Shown: positions 26,101 to 33,434 of the stretch, in pieces
Layout of the letters: every line of letters begins with the position of its first letter
Position numbering within the stretch: the first letter of the stretch is position 1
Assembly: GCA_902493985.1 (NCBI GenBank)
Contig: CABURR010000013.1
Coordinates: forward strand, 1 to 42,070
Direction of reading: 5' to 3'
Length of the DNA: 42,070 nucleotides
DNA from: an uncultured Collinsella sp.
GTDB taxonomy: Bacteria; Actinomycetota; Coriobacteriia; Coriobacteriales; Coriobacteriaceae
Notes under the pieces: generated by a model
Databases searched by the model: none
What the model was told of the DNA's origin: nothing
The model's input: only the letters and a program-made list of their open reading frames with translations
Position numbers and translations under genes: made by a program

Positions 26101-27897
26101 GAACAGGGCATTCTTGATGACGGAATAGGACAGGCCGGCCGCGATGTCGCCCACCGTGGCGCCTTCCTTTTGCGCCTGCTTGACGCGCGAGTTCATAAAG
26201 ACCGTGCAGCGGCTGCCCAGGTCGACGGGGGCCTTGGCATGGATGGCGGCATCGGCAAACGCACGCACGTCCATGTTCATAGACACGGCAAAACTCTCGA
26301 TAAAGCTGCCGCAGCCCGACGAGCAGGCCTCGTTGAGCATGATGTGCTCGATAACGCCGTCCTTCACGCGCAGGCACTTCATGTCCTGGCCGCCAATGTC
26401 CAGAATGAACTCGACGCCGGGCAGGAATGCCTTGGCGCCGCGCAGGTGCGCGACGGTCTCGATCTCGCCGGAGTCGGCCTTGAGGGCCTCGATGAGCAGC
26501 GCCTCGCCGTAGCCCGTGGTAGTCACGTGGCCGATGGTGCAACCGGCGGGGATGTGGTTGTAGAAATCGGCCATGATGACCTTGGCCGTGCCCAGGATGT
26601 CACCGTTGTTGTTGCCGTACCAGGTGTGCAGCAGCTGACCGTCCTCGCCCACGAGCGCGGCCTTCATGGTGGTGGAACCGGCGTCGATGCCGATGAACAC
26701 GCGGCCGGTGTAGCCGTCGAGCTTGCCCTTGGGGACGACTTCCTGGTCGTGGCGGGTCTTGAACTCGGCAAAGTCCTCGTCGTTGGCAAAGAGCGGATCC
26801 AGACGCTCGACCTCGGCACCTTGTGTGTCACCCAGGGCATCGATGGCCTCGATGAGCTGCGGGAACGTGCTGAGCTTGTTGGACTCGTGCGCCATGGCGG
26901 CGCCGCTCGCCACAAACAGGTGAGCGTTTTGGGGCACGATACGGTGCTCCTCGTCCAGATTGAGCGTGAGGTAGAAGCGGTGGCGCAGCTCGGAGAGATA
27001 CTGCAGCGGGCCGCCCAGGAAGGCGACGTTGCCGCGGATGGGACGGCCGCACGCCAGGCCCGAGATGGTCTGGGTCACGACAGCCTGGAAGATGGAGGCA
27101 GCCACGTCCTCGGAGCGGGCGCCCTCGTTGAGCAGCGGCTGGACGTCGGTCTTGGCAAAAACGCCGCAGCGACTGGCGATGGGATAGATGGTGGTGGCGT
27201 TGGCCGCGAGCTCGTTGAGGCCGCTGGCATCGGTGTGCAGCAGGGTTGCCATCTGATCGATGAACGCGCCCGTACCGCCGGCGCAGGTACCGTTCATGCG
27301 CTGCTCGATGCCGTTGTCGAAGTAGATGATCTTGGCGTCCTCGCCGCCCAGCTCGATGGCGACATCGGTGGCAGGGATGAGGGTCTCGACGGCGCGCTTG
27401 CTGGCGATGACCTCCTGGACAAACTCCAGGTCGAGCCACTGGGACAGCAGCAGGCCGCCCGAACCGGTGATGGCGCAGGTCATTTGGGCAGCCGGCAGCA
27501 CGGTCGCAGCGCCCTCGAACAGGTCGCGGGCGCAGGCACGGACGTCGGTGTGGTGGCGCTGGTACTTGGCGTAGACGATCTGGTTATCGTCGTTGAGCAC
27601 GGCGAGCTTAACGGTGGTGGAGCCCACGTCAATGCCCAGGTGCAGGTTGCCACGAGCGTTCTCGGGGTTGAAGATTGCACCTTCGGGGGCGTGGGCGGCG
27701 GCTACGGGCTCGGCGGCGGTGGCGGGCTCGCTAGCGACGGACGTTTCCCCTGCCGCGTTCTTGGCATCGGCAACTGCCTCGGCAACTTTCTCGGCAGCCG
27801 CGGCCGCAGCCTTCTGCGCGGCGTCCACCACGGTGGGCGCGGCCTCACGCGCGGCAGCGACCATACGGTCCTTGATGCCCTCGACGAGTTTGCTCAT
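23116..27897 (-). CDS. Giant acyl-CoA dehydratase activase-related protein (two ASKHA domains)
   Basis: The product is 1593 residues, related to activators of 2-hydroxyacyl-CoA dehydratases. An Ala/Lys-rich N-terminal extension covers about 1-80. ASKHA ATPase domain 1 (about 85-345) begins HLGIDVGSTTVKLAVL and has NGTCAGGTGAFIDQ and SRCGVFAKTD. Domain 2 (about 395-665) begins FIGIDAGSTTMKAAL and has NEACSSGCGSFIE and SRCTVFMNSRVKQ. A DUF2229-like region (about 730-1010) starts with cysteines RCGRCSNNC and holds CVRWERKEDPTAGNCYNCPI. The last third resembles the dehydratase subunit fold (NDICYPSILVTGQ, SQTGGGCRATNY, CTQPFACLPNHVVGK, DGCVSCGSVD). The cysteines suggest Fe-S clusters and ATP-driven electron transfer; the substrate is unknown. 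AGAGGAGAG precedes the ATG. It lies 11 bp after the tetR stop, so one operon. Confidence 0.93.
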   Translation of the reverse strand: MSKLVEGIKDRMVAAAREAAPTVVDAAQKAAAAAAEKVAEAVADAKNAAGETSVASEPATAAEPVAAAHAPEGAIFNPENARGNLHLGIDVGSTTVKLAVLNDDNQIVYAKYQRHHTDVRACARDLFEGAATVLPAAQMTCAITGSGGLLLSQWLDLEFVQEVIASKRAVETLIPATDVAIELGGEDAKIIYFDNGIEQRMNGTCAGGTGAFIDQMATLLHTDASGLNELAANATTIYPIASRCGVFAKTDVQPLLNEGARSEDVAASIFQAVVTQTISGLACGRPIRGNVAFLGGPLQYLSELRHRFYLTLNLDEEHRIVPQNAHLFVASGAAMAHESNKLSTFPQLIEAIDALGDTQGAEVERLDPLFANDEDFAEFKTRHDQEVVPKGKLDGYTGRVFIGIDAGSTTMKAALVGEDGQLLHTWYGNNNGDILGTAKVIMADFYNHIPAGCTIGHVTTTGYGEALLIEALKADSGEIETVAHLRGAKAFLPGVEFILDIGGQDMKCLRVKDGVIEHIMLNEACSSGCGSFIESFAVSMNMDVRAFADAAIHAKAPVDLGSRCTVFMNSRVKQAQKEGATVGDIAAGLSYSVIKNALFKVIKLRDPKEIGSQVIVQGGTFMSDATLRAFEQLTGVHAVRPDIAGCMGAYGAALLARDRAGADGTSTILSAEDIAHLTVTQKHVRCGRCSNNCQLTVNDFGGGRRFITGNRCEKGAGHKKQKTEAPNLFKKKNELLFNREVLSPDEAPRGTVGIPRALNMYENYPFWHAFFTRLGFSVQLSDQSSKKTYQAGIESMPSESVCYPAKMSHGHVMNLIDRDVDFIWMPCVRWERKEDPTAGNCYNCPIVMSYPTALALNIDEIREQNIEFLYPFVPYHDKTELKRRLYQVLAVDRVADAEAGRGRVRGPKITRSEVDAAVNAAFEADARFHEDIQTMGEEALKWVEDHGGHGIVLAGRPYHNDPEINHALPELISSFGFAVFTEDSLAHLVKPERPIRVVDQWMYHSRLYAVARFVTMRNDLDLIQLNSFGCGLDALTTDHVQEILEASGKIYTVLKIDEVSNLGAARIRIRSLMAALKDQEAERLAEATAAGEAYEQGDAAPVTPSKDAPAFASRKYTFEAQRESASTAWPKVPFTEQMREEGYTILCPQMAPIHFDLVKEVFRGAGYNLELLPSTDHDAVEAGLRYVNNDICYPSILVTGQIMEAIESGRYDLSKTAVVISQTGGGCRATNYIALIRKALRESGHPEIPVISLSAVALGEDNPGFKITPALLKQAVYAVLFGDVMMQMLYRCRPYEATPGAANALYEEYMARARKLAPKFNRHNYTKLCREAIRAFDTMPLVGEGTKPRVGVVGEILVKFHPTANNHVVDVIEREGCEAVVPGLLDFFLYSMSNAELQKDELGSSATTRAGMQALIKLVDWMRTPVEEMLEKSRRFEAPERIGTMADKARTVLSVCNNMGEGWLLTAEMLDLIDHGAPNIICTQPFACLPNHVVGKAVIKELRRQHPESNIVAVDYDPGASEVNQLNRIKLMISVAKENMRAGKGFKLEKVAPLAMDEVTGQMRAHDGCVSCGSVDESAVASVAERLGRGIKK

Positions 27898-27908
27898 TGT
27901 CTCTCCTC

Positions 27909-28619
27909 TTAGTTGTTGGACTCGACGGTTGCGGCGGTGTCGGCCGCGTCCTCGAGCTGCAGGTTCAATAGCTTCAAGCCGTATTCCGGCACGTTGATAT
28001 CGATGGGTTGGCCATATAGGTCGCCGGGACGCACAAAGGCGATAACCGTCATAATGCGCGCCATGGCCTCGGGCGATTCGGTGAGCCCACGCTCAAACCA
28101 GCGCTGAATCAGGCCGACCTCGGCGCTCACGACGTAGGTAACGTAGTAGTCAAAGAATGTACCCAGCGCCAAGCCCAAAATGCCCGTCTGCGCACGCGGT
28201 ACCACAGCCTCACGAGCGGTATCGATGATTCTTTTAATGAAGGCCTGGTCGCCGCCCGGACCCAGCAGTGATCCGATCAAATCGCGGTTGGCCGCAAGGT
28301 AGCGCAGCAACTCAACCGAACCGGGCGCCGGCTCGAGCTCATCGATGTTGTGATAGAGATCGGGCAGTTGAGCTGCGGTGATGAGCTCAATGCGCTCACG
28401 AATCTCGGCCAGCAAGCCGTCCTCGATTTGATTGATAAAGTCGGGAATATCGCGGTAGTGCGAATAGAACGTGCGGCGCGTAAGGCCAGCGCGCTCGGTG
28501 AGCGACGCGACATTAATGCGCGAAAGGTCGCCGCTTTCGGCAAGTTCGCTGGCAAGTGCCTGGCGAAGGGCACGCTGTGAGCGAAGGGACCGGCGATCGC
28601 ATTTCTCGAGCTGGGACAA
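27909..28619 (-). CDS. TetR/AcrR family transcriptional regulator
   Basis: The product is 236 residues. The N-terminal helix-turn-helix spans about 25-75 and reads INVASLTERAGLTRRTFYSHYRD, the classic TetR pattern. The C-terminal ligand domain is helical (LLRYLAANRDLIGSLLGPGG, GTFFDYYVTYVVSAEVGLIQRWFERG). The start is TTG at 28619 with a perfect AAGGAGG upstream, so low-level translation is likely. It is the first gene of an operon with the giant activase-like protein and probably controls it. Two palindromes just upstream (28641-28685) are candidate autoregulatory operators. The effector may be an acyl-CoA or related metabolite, by inference only. Confidence 0.93.
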   Translation of the reverse strand: MSQLEKCDRRSLRSQRALRQALASELAESGDLSRINVASLTERAGLTRRTFYSHYRDIPDFINQIEDGLLAEIRERIELITAAQLPDLYHNIDELEPAPGSVELLRYLAANRDLIGSLLGPGGDQAFIKRIIDTAREAVVPRAQTGILGLALGTFFDYYVTYVVSAEVGLIQRWFERGLTESPEAMARIMTVIAFVRPGDLYGQPIDINVPEYGLKLLNLQLEDAADTAATVESNN

Positions 28620-28640
28620 GCGTCCTCCTTGTTACTCAGC

Positions 28641-28685
28641 CTGTGCGCTATTGCACAGTGCGAGTATTATTGCACACCGTGTGCA
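28641..28685. promoter_or_regulatory. Two palindromic operators upstream of tetR
   Basis: TGCACACCGTGTGCA (28671-28685) is a perfect dyad with one central base. CTGTGC-N6-GCACAG (28641-28658) is a second dyad sharing the TGTGC/GCACA half-sites. Between them the minus strand reads AATAATACT, a likely -10 region. This layout suits repression by the adjacent TetR protein. Confidence 0.6.
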
Positions 28686-28711
28686 TCAACACGTAAAGGG
28701 AATATTTTGGA

Positions 28712-28740
28712 TGTGACGAAGGGGCAGTCCCTTTGTCACA
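28712..28740. repeat. Hairpin repeat directly abutting the HAD stop codon
   Basis: TGTGACGAAGGG (28712-28723) pairs with CCCTTTGTCACA (28729-28740), with one G-T pair, around GCAGT. The stem ends at the base before the stop codon (28741-28743). It resembles the other GACAGG/CCTGTCCC hairpins in arm and loop style but has a variant loop, and may act as the terminator. Confidence 0.75.
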
Positions 28741-29598
28741 TTATTCGATGACGGTGCGAGAGTTTTGCTTGTGCATGGTGGCGAGCATGTGTTTGGGGAC
28801 GGCGTGGACCATGCAACTGCCGATAGTTGCGCTCGCGGCGGCTTTAGCCGCATCGCTAGCGTTTTTGGTCGCATAGCTGTGGCGGAAACGCTTGAGCATG
28901 GCGATATCGTTGCCGCCGTCGCCATAGACCGCGACCTCGTCCTCGGCAATGCCGTAGTAACCCGCCAGCCAGGCCACGCTCTCACCCTTGTTGCACGCCA
29001 CGTCCGTGATCTCGAACATCACCGGATCGAACGGTGCGTTGACCACGCGGTCGGAGCGCTCGGCAAGGTACGCCTTAAGGTCACGCTCCAACTCGGGCGA
29101 GGTCACGCGACAGTTGATTTTGCACACGTCATGACGCAGGATGTCACCGATCGACTGGTCGAAATACTGCTCCTCGTGATACCCGCCACGCGCACGCATG
29201 CCGCGCATCACGATGCGCTTGATAGGACTGTCCTTTTTAAAGCCCGCCTGGTGCATCTCAAACGATCCGCTCGAAAACATGCCATCGGGCGTGGAGCAGT
29301 CAAAACAGATATCCGGAAACTCCTTGAGCAGCTCCTCGGTAATCTGAGGGTCGATGGTCCAGGTCTTGAGCACCTCGCCATGGCTGTCGCGTACGATTGA
29401 TCCATTGGAGCAGCAGGCGTCAAGCGCCAGGCCCGTAAAGCCATGCTCTCCGATCGGCAGCGTCGAGCGTCCGGTCGCGGGAACCACATGCAGGCCGGCC
29501 TCGATCAGCTCGCGAATGGCACGGCGGATAGTCCCATCTGCCTCGTGCAGGGCGTTCAGCAGCGTTCCGTCTAAGTCACTCGCAAACATCTTGATCAT
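28741..29598 (-). CDS. Cof-type HAD-IIB family phosphatase
   Basis: This is a soluble haloacid-dehalogenase-type phosphatase, probably acting on sugar phosphates or similar small metabolites. The product is 285 residues. Motif I is FASDLDGTLLN at the N-terminus with the nucleophile Asp; motif II is VPATGR; motif III/IV is NKGESVAWLAGYYGI then VAVYGDGGNDIAML. A C2-type cap lies between about 80 and 190. The ATG has GAAGGAGAGG, spaced rather far at about 10 nt. A promoter is visible at 29627-29654. No operon partner. Confidence 0.92.
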   Translation of the reverse strand: MIKMFASDLDGTLLNALHEADGTIRRAIRELIEAGLHVVPATGRSTLPIGEHGFTGLALDACCSNGSIVRDSHGEVLKTWTIDPQITEELLKEFPDICFDCSTPDGMFSSGSFEMHQAGFKKDSPIKRIVMRGMRARGGYHEEQYFDQSIGDILRHDVCKINCRVTSPELERDLKAYLAERSDRVVNAPFDPVMFEITDVACNKGESVAWLAGYYGIAEDEVAVYGDGGNDIAMLKRFRHSYATKNASDAAKAAASATIGSCMVHAVPKHMLATMHKQNSRTVIE

Positions 29599-29626
29599 GG
29601 GCGTGCCTCTCCTTCGTCTGCACGAT

Positions 29627-29654
29627 ATTGTAGACGAGAACGGGCGCGCCCCAA
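29627..29654 (-). promoter_or_regulatory. Candidate promoter of the HAD gene
   Basis: On the minus strand TTGGGG (29654-29649) and TACAAT (29632-29627) are 16 bp apart, 29 bp before the ATG. The -35 box lies in the loop of the glnK-downstream hairpin. Confidence 0.5.
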
Positions 29655-29670
29655 GAGAAGCGCGCCCGTT
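29639..29670 (-). terminator. Hairpin after glnK
   Basis: AACGGGCGCGC (29639-29649) pairs perfectly with GCGCGCCCGTT (29660-29670) around a 10-nt loop. It lies 15 bp past the glnK stop. No T tract follows on the minus strand, so termination may be incomplete or factor-assisted. Confidence 0.55.
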
Positions 29671-29685
29671 AGGCGAAAGATCGTC

Positions 29686-30024
29686 CTACACCGCGGCGGG
29701 GCCGTGTTCGCCGGTGCGGATGCGGATAACTTCCTCGACCGGCTCGACCCAGATCTTGCCGTCTCCAACGGCACCGGTGCGAGCAGCATTGCAGATAATC
29801 TCGACAATTCCGTCGACATGCTCATCGGCGCAAATGAGCGTGAACTGCACCTTAGGGATCGTGTTGACAAGCAACTCGTTGCCGCGCACGTATTCCTTCC
29901 AGCCATGCTGTGCACCGCAGCCCTGCACCTGGTTGATAGTCATACCGCGAACATCGGCAGCAAACAGCGCATCTTTAAGAACCTCAAGCTTTTCCTGGCG
30001 CACGATAGCCGTGATCTTTTTCAT
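29686..30024 (-). CDS. glnK: PII nitrogen-regulatory protein (GlnK/GlnB)
   Basis: PII proteins sense ATP/ADP and 2-oxoglutarate, and those encoded beside amt usually plug the ammonium channel. The product is 112 residues, normal length. The N-terminus MKKITAIVRQEKLEVLKDAL, the T-loop region, and the C-terminal IWVEPVEEVIRIRTGEHG are all recognisable. In the T-loop the usual YRGAEY is replaced by EYVRGNELL: aligned by eye, the position of Tyr51, the uridylylation/adenylylation site, is Leu. Covalent control by GlnD is therefore unlikely, leaving ligand control. AGAGGA precedes the ATG. It lies 146 bp after amt on the same strand, with a long imperfect palindrome between. Confidence 0.93.
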   Translation of the reverse strand: MKKITAIVRQEKLEVLKDALFAADVRGMTINQVQGCGAQHGWKEYVRGNELLVNTIPKVQFTLICADEHVDGIVEIICNAARTGAVGDGKIWVEPVEEVIRIRTGEHGPAAV

Positions 30025-30067
30025 AATGAATTCCTCTCAATAATCAACGTATCCCTTTACATGAGAC

Positions 30068-30171
30068 GCGGGTTTCCCAGGTGCCGCAGATTGGGTTGAA
30101 AGAGGAGCGCCGCGTACTTTTGTACGCAAGCGACGGTTTGAAACCCAAGGTGCGGTGCCTGGGGAAGCCGC
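30068..30171. repeat. 104-bp imperfect palindrome between amt and glnK
   Basis: The arms are about 50 bp each with no length difference, centred on TTTT at 30118-30121. The innermost stem is GCGTAC/GTACGC (30112-30117/30122-30127). About 34 of 50 positions pair, including CCCAGG, CCGCA and TTGGGTT blocks, plus a few G-T pairs. The outer base is the first base of the amt stop codon. It would form a long hairpin in the amt-glnK transcript. Confidence 0.85.
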
Positions 30172-31448
30172 TAGTCAAGTCCCGAGAAGGAGGGATATGC
30201 GCTCTCGCCGTGCTGACTCGCATCCAGGCCCAGTGCCTCGTCGGCCTCGTCCACACGCAGGCTGCCGTGGAACAGCGCCTTGACCACCGCGGCGATCACC
30301 AAATCGAGTACCAGTACAATCGCGACCGTCACCACAATGCCCAAGATCTGCGAGATGAGCAGCGACGCGTCGCCCGTGTAGAACAGGCCGCCCTTACCGG
30401 TCCACGAGAGCTCCGGCACACAGAACAGGCCCGTGAGCACGCCGCCCAAAATTCCGCCGATACCGTGGCAACCAAACGCATCGAGTGCATCGTCGTAGCC
30501 AAACTTGGTCTTAAGATGGCTGATAGCCAGATAGCAGACGGGCGATACGATCAGACCCATGACCAGCGCTGCCCACGGCTCGACAAAGCCCGCGCCGGGC
30601 GTGACCACCACAAGGCCCGCAACCAGACCGGTGCTGGCGCCCACCAGCGTGGGGCGACCGGTGTGTACGCGCTCGACGGCAAGCCACGAGACCATGCCCG
30701 CCGCGCTAGCCGTCACGGTGTTGAGGATGGCGAGCGCCGCCACAGCGTCGGCCTTAAACTCGCTGCCGCCGTTAAAGCCAAACCAGCCAAACCAAAGCAG
30801 GCCGGCGCCCAACGCCACAAACGGCACGTTATGTGGACGGTAGCTCACCATGCCAAAGCCACGACGACGGCCAAGCATTAAGCAGAGGATCAGGCCGGTA
30901 AGACCGGACGAAATGTGCACCACGTCGCCACCGGCAAAGTCGAGTGCGCCGATAATGTCACCGATAAAGGAGCCATCGCCGCCCCAAACCATGTGGGCAA
31001 GCGGCGCATAGACCACAAGCAGCCAAATGCCCAGGAAGGCCGTCATGGCACCAAACTTAACGCGGCCGGCCAGGCCGCCCGTGACGATAGCGGCAGTGAT
31101 CATGGCAAACGCCATCTGAAAGGCGATGTTGATGATTTGAGGATAGACGACACCGTCCGCGGCATTGCCCTCGGCCGCCTGCAGCACCTGGTTGAGTACC
31201 GGCAGGCACAGCAGCTGGTCAAGGCCTCCAATAAACGGGCTGGAACCGTCGCCGCCATAGGCCAGCGACCAGCCGGCAACAATCCACAGCACACCAACCA
31301 GGCCAATGGCGCCAAAGCACATAAGCATGGTGTTGATGACATTTTTGCGCCTGGACAGGCCGCCATAGAAAAACGCCAAGCCCGGTGTCATTAAAAACAC
31401 GAGCATGGTGCAGACGAGCATAAACGTTGTCGATCCCGTATCGTACAT
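30171..31448 (-). CDS. amt: Ammonium transporter (Amt/MEP/Rh family)
   Basis: This is a membrane channel for ammonium. The product is 425 residues with about eleven membrane segments and an outward N-terminus. Visible landmarks are FMTPGLAFFYGGLSRRKN-like MTPGLAFFYGG, the first pore histidine in GGDVVHISSGLTGL, and the second in DAFGCHGIGGILGG, forming the twin-His pair. The C-terminal cytoplasmic tail ends SAYPSFSGLD. The ATG at 31448 has AAGGGAGAG; an earlier in-frame ATG lacks a site. It is followed by glnK, the standard Amt-PII pair. The 198-bp upstream region has a CTGGT-N4-ACCAG dyad at 31506-31519 and two TGGAAACGG copies about 22 bp apart, but no operator I can name. Confidence 0.95.
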   Translation of the reverse strand: MYDTGSTTFMLVCTMLVFLMTPGLAFFYGGLSRRKNVINTMLMCFGAIGLVGVLWIVAGWSLAYGGDGSSPFIGGLDQLLCLPVLNQVLQAAEGNAADGVVYPQIINIAFQMAFAMITAAIVTGGLAGRVKFGAMTAFLGIWLLVVYAPLAHMVWGGDGSFIGDIIGALDFAGGDVVHISSGLTGLILCLMLGRRRGFGMVSYRPHNVPFVALGAGLLWFGWFGFNGGSEFKADAVAALAILNTVTASAAGMVSWLAVERVHTGRPTLVGASTGLVAGLVVVTPGAGFVEPWAALVMGLIVSPVCYLAISHLKTKFGYDDALDAFGCHGIGGILGGVLTGLFCVPELSWTGKGGLFYTGDASLLISQILGIVVTVAIVLVLDLVIAAVVKALFHGSLRVDEADEALGLDASQHGESAYPSFSGLD

Positions 31449-31646
31449 TCGCTCTCCCTTGGTCGCATGAACGTTGTCGGCGCCCATAATGCGGCCGAGG
31501 GGCAACTGGTGTAGACCAGATACGGCGTTGTTAAACGCGGCGTTGTCGAATGGAAACGGTGCCGCAATCTTGGAAACGGCGCGGCAACGGACGCGAAACG
31601 AACGGGAAATACGCGAGCAAGGAAGCCGTGAGCGCGCCCGTCCCGG

Positions 31647-32666
31647 CTAGTGGCGGAACAGCTCGCGGGCTCGGTCGCGGAGATTAGTTGCTCGAATGAC
31701 ACCTTCGTAGCGATTGATGCGCAGACGCGGGAAGGCGTTAAAGAAGCGTAGGTCGCGGCGGCTGAGCGACACGCTTGGCACCGGACGGCTCATGCGCTTG
31801 CCGGCAAGGCGACGACTGAGCGACGGACGCGGCATGTTCGGCGCGGCATCGGCCACGCGGCGGGCGGCAAGCGCCAGGCCGCGAGCACCATCCGCGATAA
31901 ACGTCGGCATCGAAGCCTTCTCGCGCAGGGCATCGAGCGCGGCGTCACCCAGCTCGGCCAGCCACGCGTTAACGGCACGGCTACGGATGTGCGTCTGTGC
32001 CACCGAGTCAATCGTAGAATCGGGAATACGTTCGAGCATTGAGTCCGAGGCATCGGCAAGCGACTCATTGATGCGGTCGGCAAGGTCGGCCCGGACGCGC
32101 TCCAGCTGATCAGACAGACGCCGCCAGCTCGCCAACGAGCACACCGCGTCGACCATCATCGCGACCGCGACGATAAAGGCGGACAGTCGCACAATCAGCA
32201 CCGGCAGATGGCCAAGCAGCCCCAGCAATGCCGGCTCCACTAAACGGCAAATACACAACGCACCCAAGCCAAACGCGCAGGCCCAGTACAGACAGATGCG
32301 TCCGTGCAGGTTAAACGGCAGGTGCGAGTAATCCCAAAAGCGAGCGCCCGTTGTTTTTTCCAGCAGCACGCCCACGCTGTACTCAATCACGCTGCATACG
32401 AGCGCTGCAGCGACAAACTGGCTCGAGGCATCCGGAATCCCGCGCAACAGCAGCCAGCAGGCAATGCCGCCCACACCATAGATGGGACAACACGGCCCCA
32501 GCAAAAAGCCACTGTTGGCAAATCGTCCGTGATTGAGCATGGCGCATACTGTCGACTCCCATGCCCAACCGCAAAACCCGTAAAAGGCAAACGAGAGCAC
32601 CAGTGCCGAGAGTGGGCAGGCGGCAAGCGTCGCGCCGCAAAACGCCATATCAATCGCGGTCCCCAC
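31647..32666 (-). CDS. CmpB-like putative ABC transporter permease (membrane protein)
   Basis: The product is 339 residues. The N-terminal half has about five membrane segments and matches the pattern of the PF06541-type family once named as a putative ABC permease: FYGFCGWAWESTVCAML, then GRFANSGFLLGPCCPIYGVGG, and LPFNLHGRICLYWACAFG. The function of the family is not established despite the name. The C-terminal 150 residues are soluble, helical and Arg-rich, with no recognised domain. The start is GTG at 32666 with AGGAGAGG eight bases upstream; an in-frame ATG six codons on is an alternative. It begins 3 bp after the HD gene stop, so the two are co-transcribed. Confidence 0.8.
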   Translation of the reverse strand: MGTAIDMAFCGATLAACPLSALVLSFAFYGFCGWAWESTVCAMLNHGRFANSGFLLGPCCPIYGVGGIACWLLLRGIPDASSQFVAAALVCSVIEYSVGVLLEKTTGARFWDYSHLPFNLHGRICLYWACAFGLGALCICRLVEPALLGLLGHLPVLIVRLSAFIVAVAMMVDAVCSLASWRRLSDQLERVRADLADRINESLADASDSMLERIPDSTIDSVAQTHIRSRAVNAWLAELGDAALDALREKASMPTFIADGARGLALAARRVADAAPNMPRPSLSRRLAGKRMSRPVPSVSLSRRDLRFFNAFPRLRINRYEGVIRATNLRDRARELFRH

Positions 32667-32669
32667 CGT

Positions 32670-33206
32670 CTACCCTCTCCTCTTTTCGCTCGATGCTTTA
32701 CTCACGCTATCGTCCGTCTCGTCCTTGCGCGGCAGGCGGCCGGCGACCGTCTCACGCAGAGCACACCATTTATCCGCCAGGCAAACAATCCACGCCTCGC
32801 GACACGTCGGCGGCACCGGCACCAGCGGAAACATATGCCGCACGATAATATTCCGCTCGCGCGGCGTCAGCTCAAAATCTTCCTCGGCACGCGCCAGAGC
32901 AAAAAATGGATGCCGGAATCCGTGCAGTCGATGGCTCGGGTCGGGATCGTGCCAGTCATAGAGAAAGTAGTCGTGCAGCAAGGCCCCGCGCAGCAACGAA
33001 GCACGGTCGACCGAAATGCCAGCACGGCCCAAGCGCTCGGCAAAGGACAGGCTCGCCCGCGCCACCGAGATCACATGCGCATACACCGTCACATCGCCAT
33101 GCTGGATAAACTCGCGCGTCAGGTCCAAACGGCCCGCCTGTGCCAGTTGACGGGCAGCATGGTCTACTTCGCACGCGATTTTCTCGGCACGAACGGCATC
33201 GGACAT
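32670..33206 (-). CDS. HD domain phosphohydrolase-like protein
   Basis: The product is 178 residues. The metal motif is LLHDYFLYDW (HD at about residues 77-78), with an upstream histidine in VYAHVISVARASL and a later EDFELTPRERNIIVRHMFPL. This arrangement fits the HD superfamily of metal-dependent phosphohydrolases; members near membrane proteins are often of unknown substrate. The ATG at 33206 has AAGGAGG; an earlier in-frame ATG lies in the divergent promoter region and lacks a ribosome site. It is the first gene of a two-gene operon with the CmpB-like protein. Confidence 0.85.
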   Translation of the reverse strand: MSDAVRAEKIACEVDHAARQLAQAGRLDLTREFIQHGDVTVYAHVISVARASLSFAERLGRAGISVDRASLLRGALLHDYFLYDWHDPDPSHRLHGFRHPFFALARAEEDFELTPRERNIIVRHMFPLVPVPPTCREAWIVCLADKWCALRETVAGRLPRKDETDDSVSKASSEKRRG

Positions 33207-33434
33207 GCTGCCTCCTTCCGGCGGCTCATGGCGGCAAGCCACGGCCTGTGCACAATCGATAAAAACATCATGGAACACATCAGTATGGCATCGGACAAAA
33301 CGTTTTGCCCCGCCAGTTGGCGAATTACCGCGCCGCCGTCACATATCAAACGCCAAAATGTGCGAGACTGTCTTGTGCAATTGTGTCGGCCAAGGGAGCG
33401 CCGGCGCTCGATTCGCATGGAGTAACCCACAACG

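Noticed and set aside
24781..27912. A 1043-codon plus-strand frame opposite the giant activase-like gene
   Set aside because: It is the shadow of a high-GC gene. Its translation is Gly/Val/Asp-rich without domains, while the minus strand shows clear ASKHA motifs.
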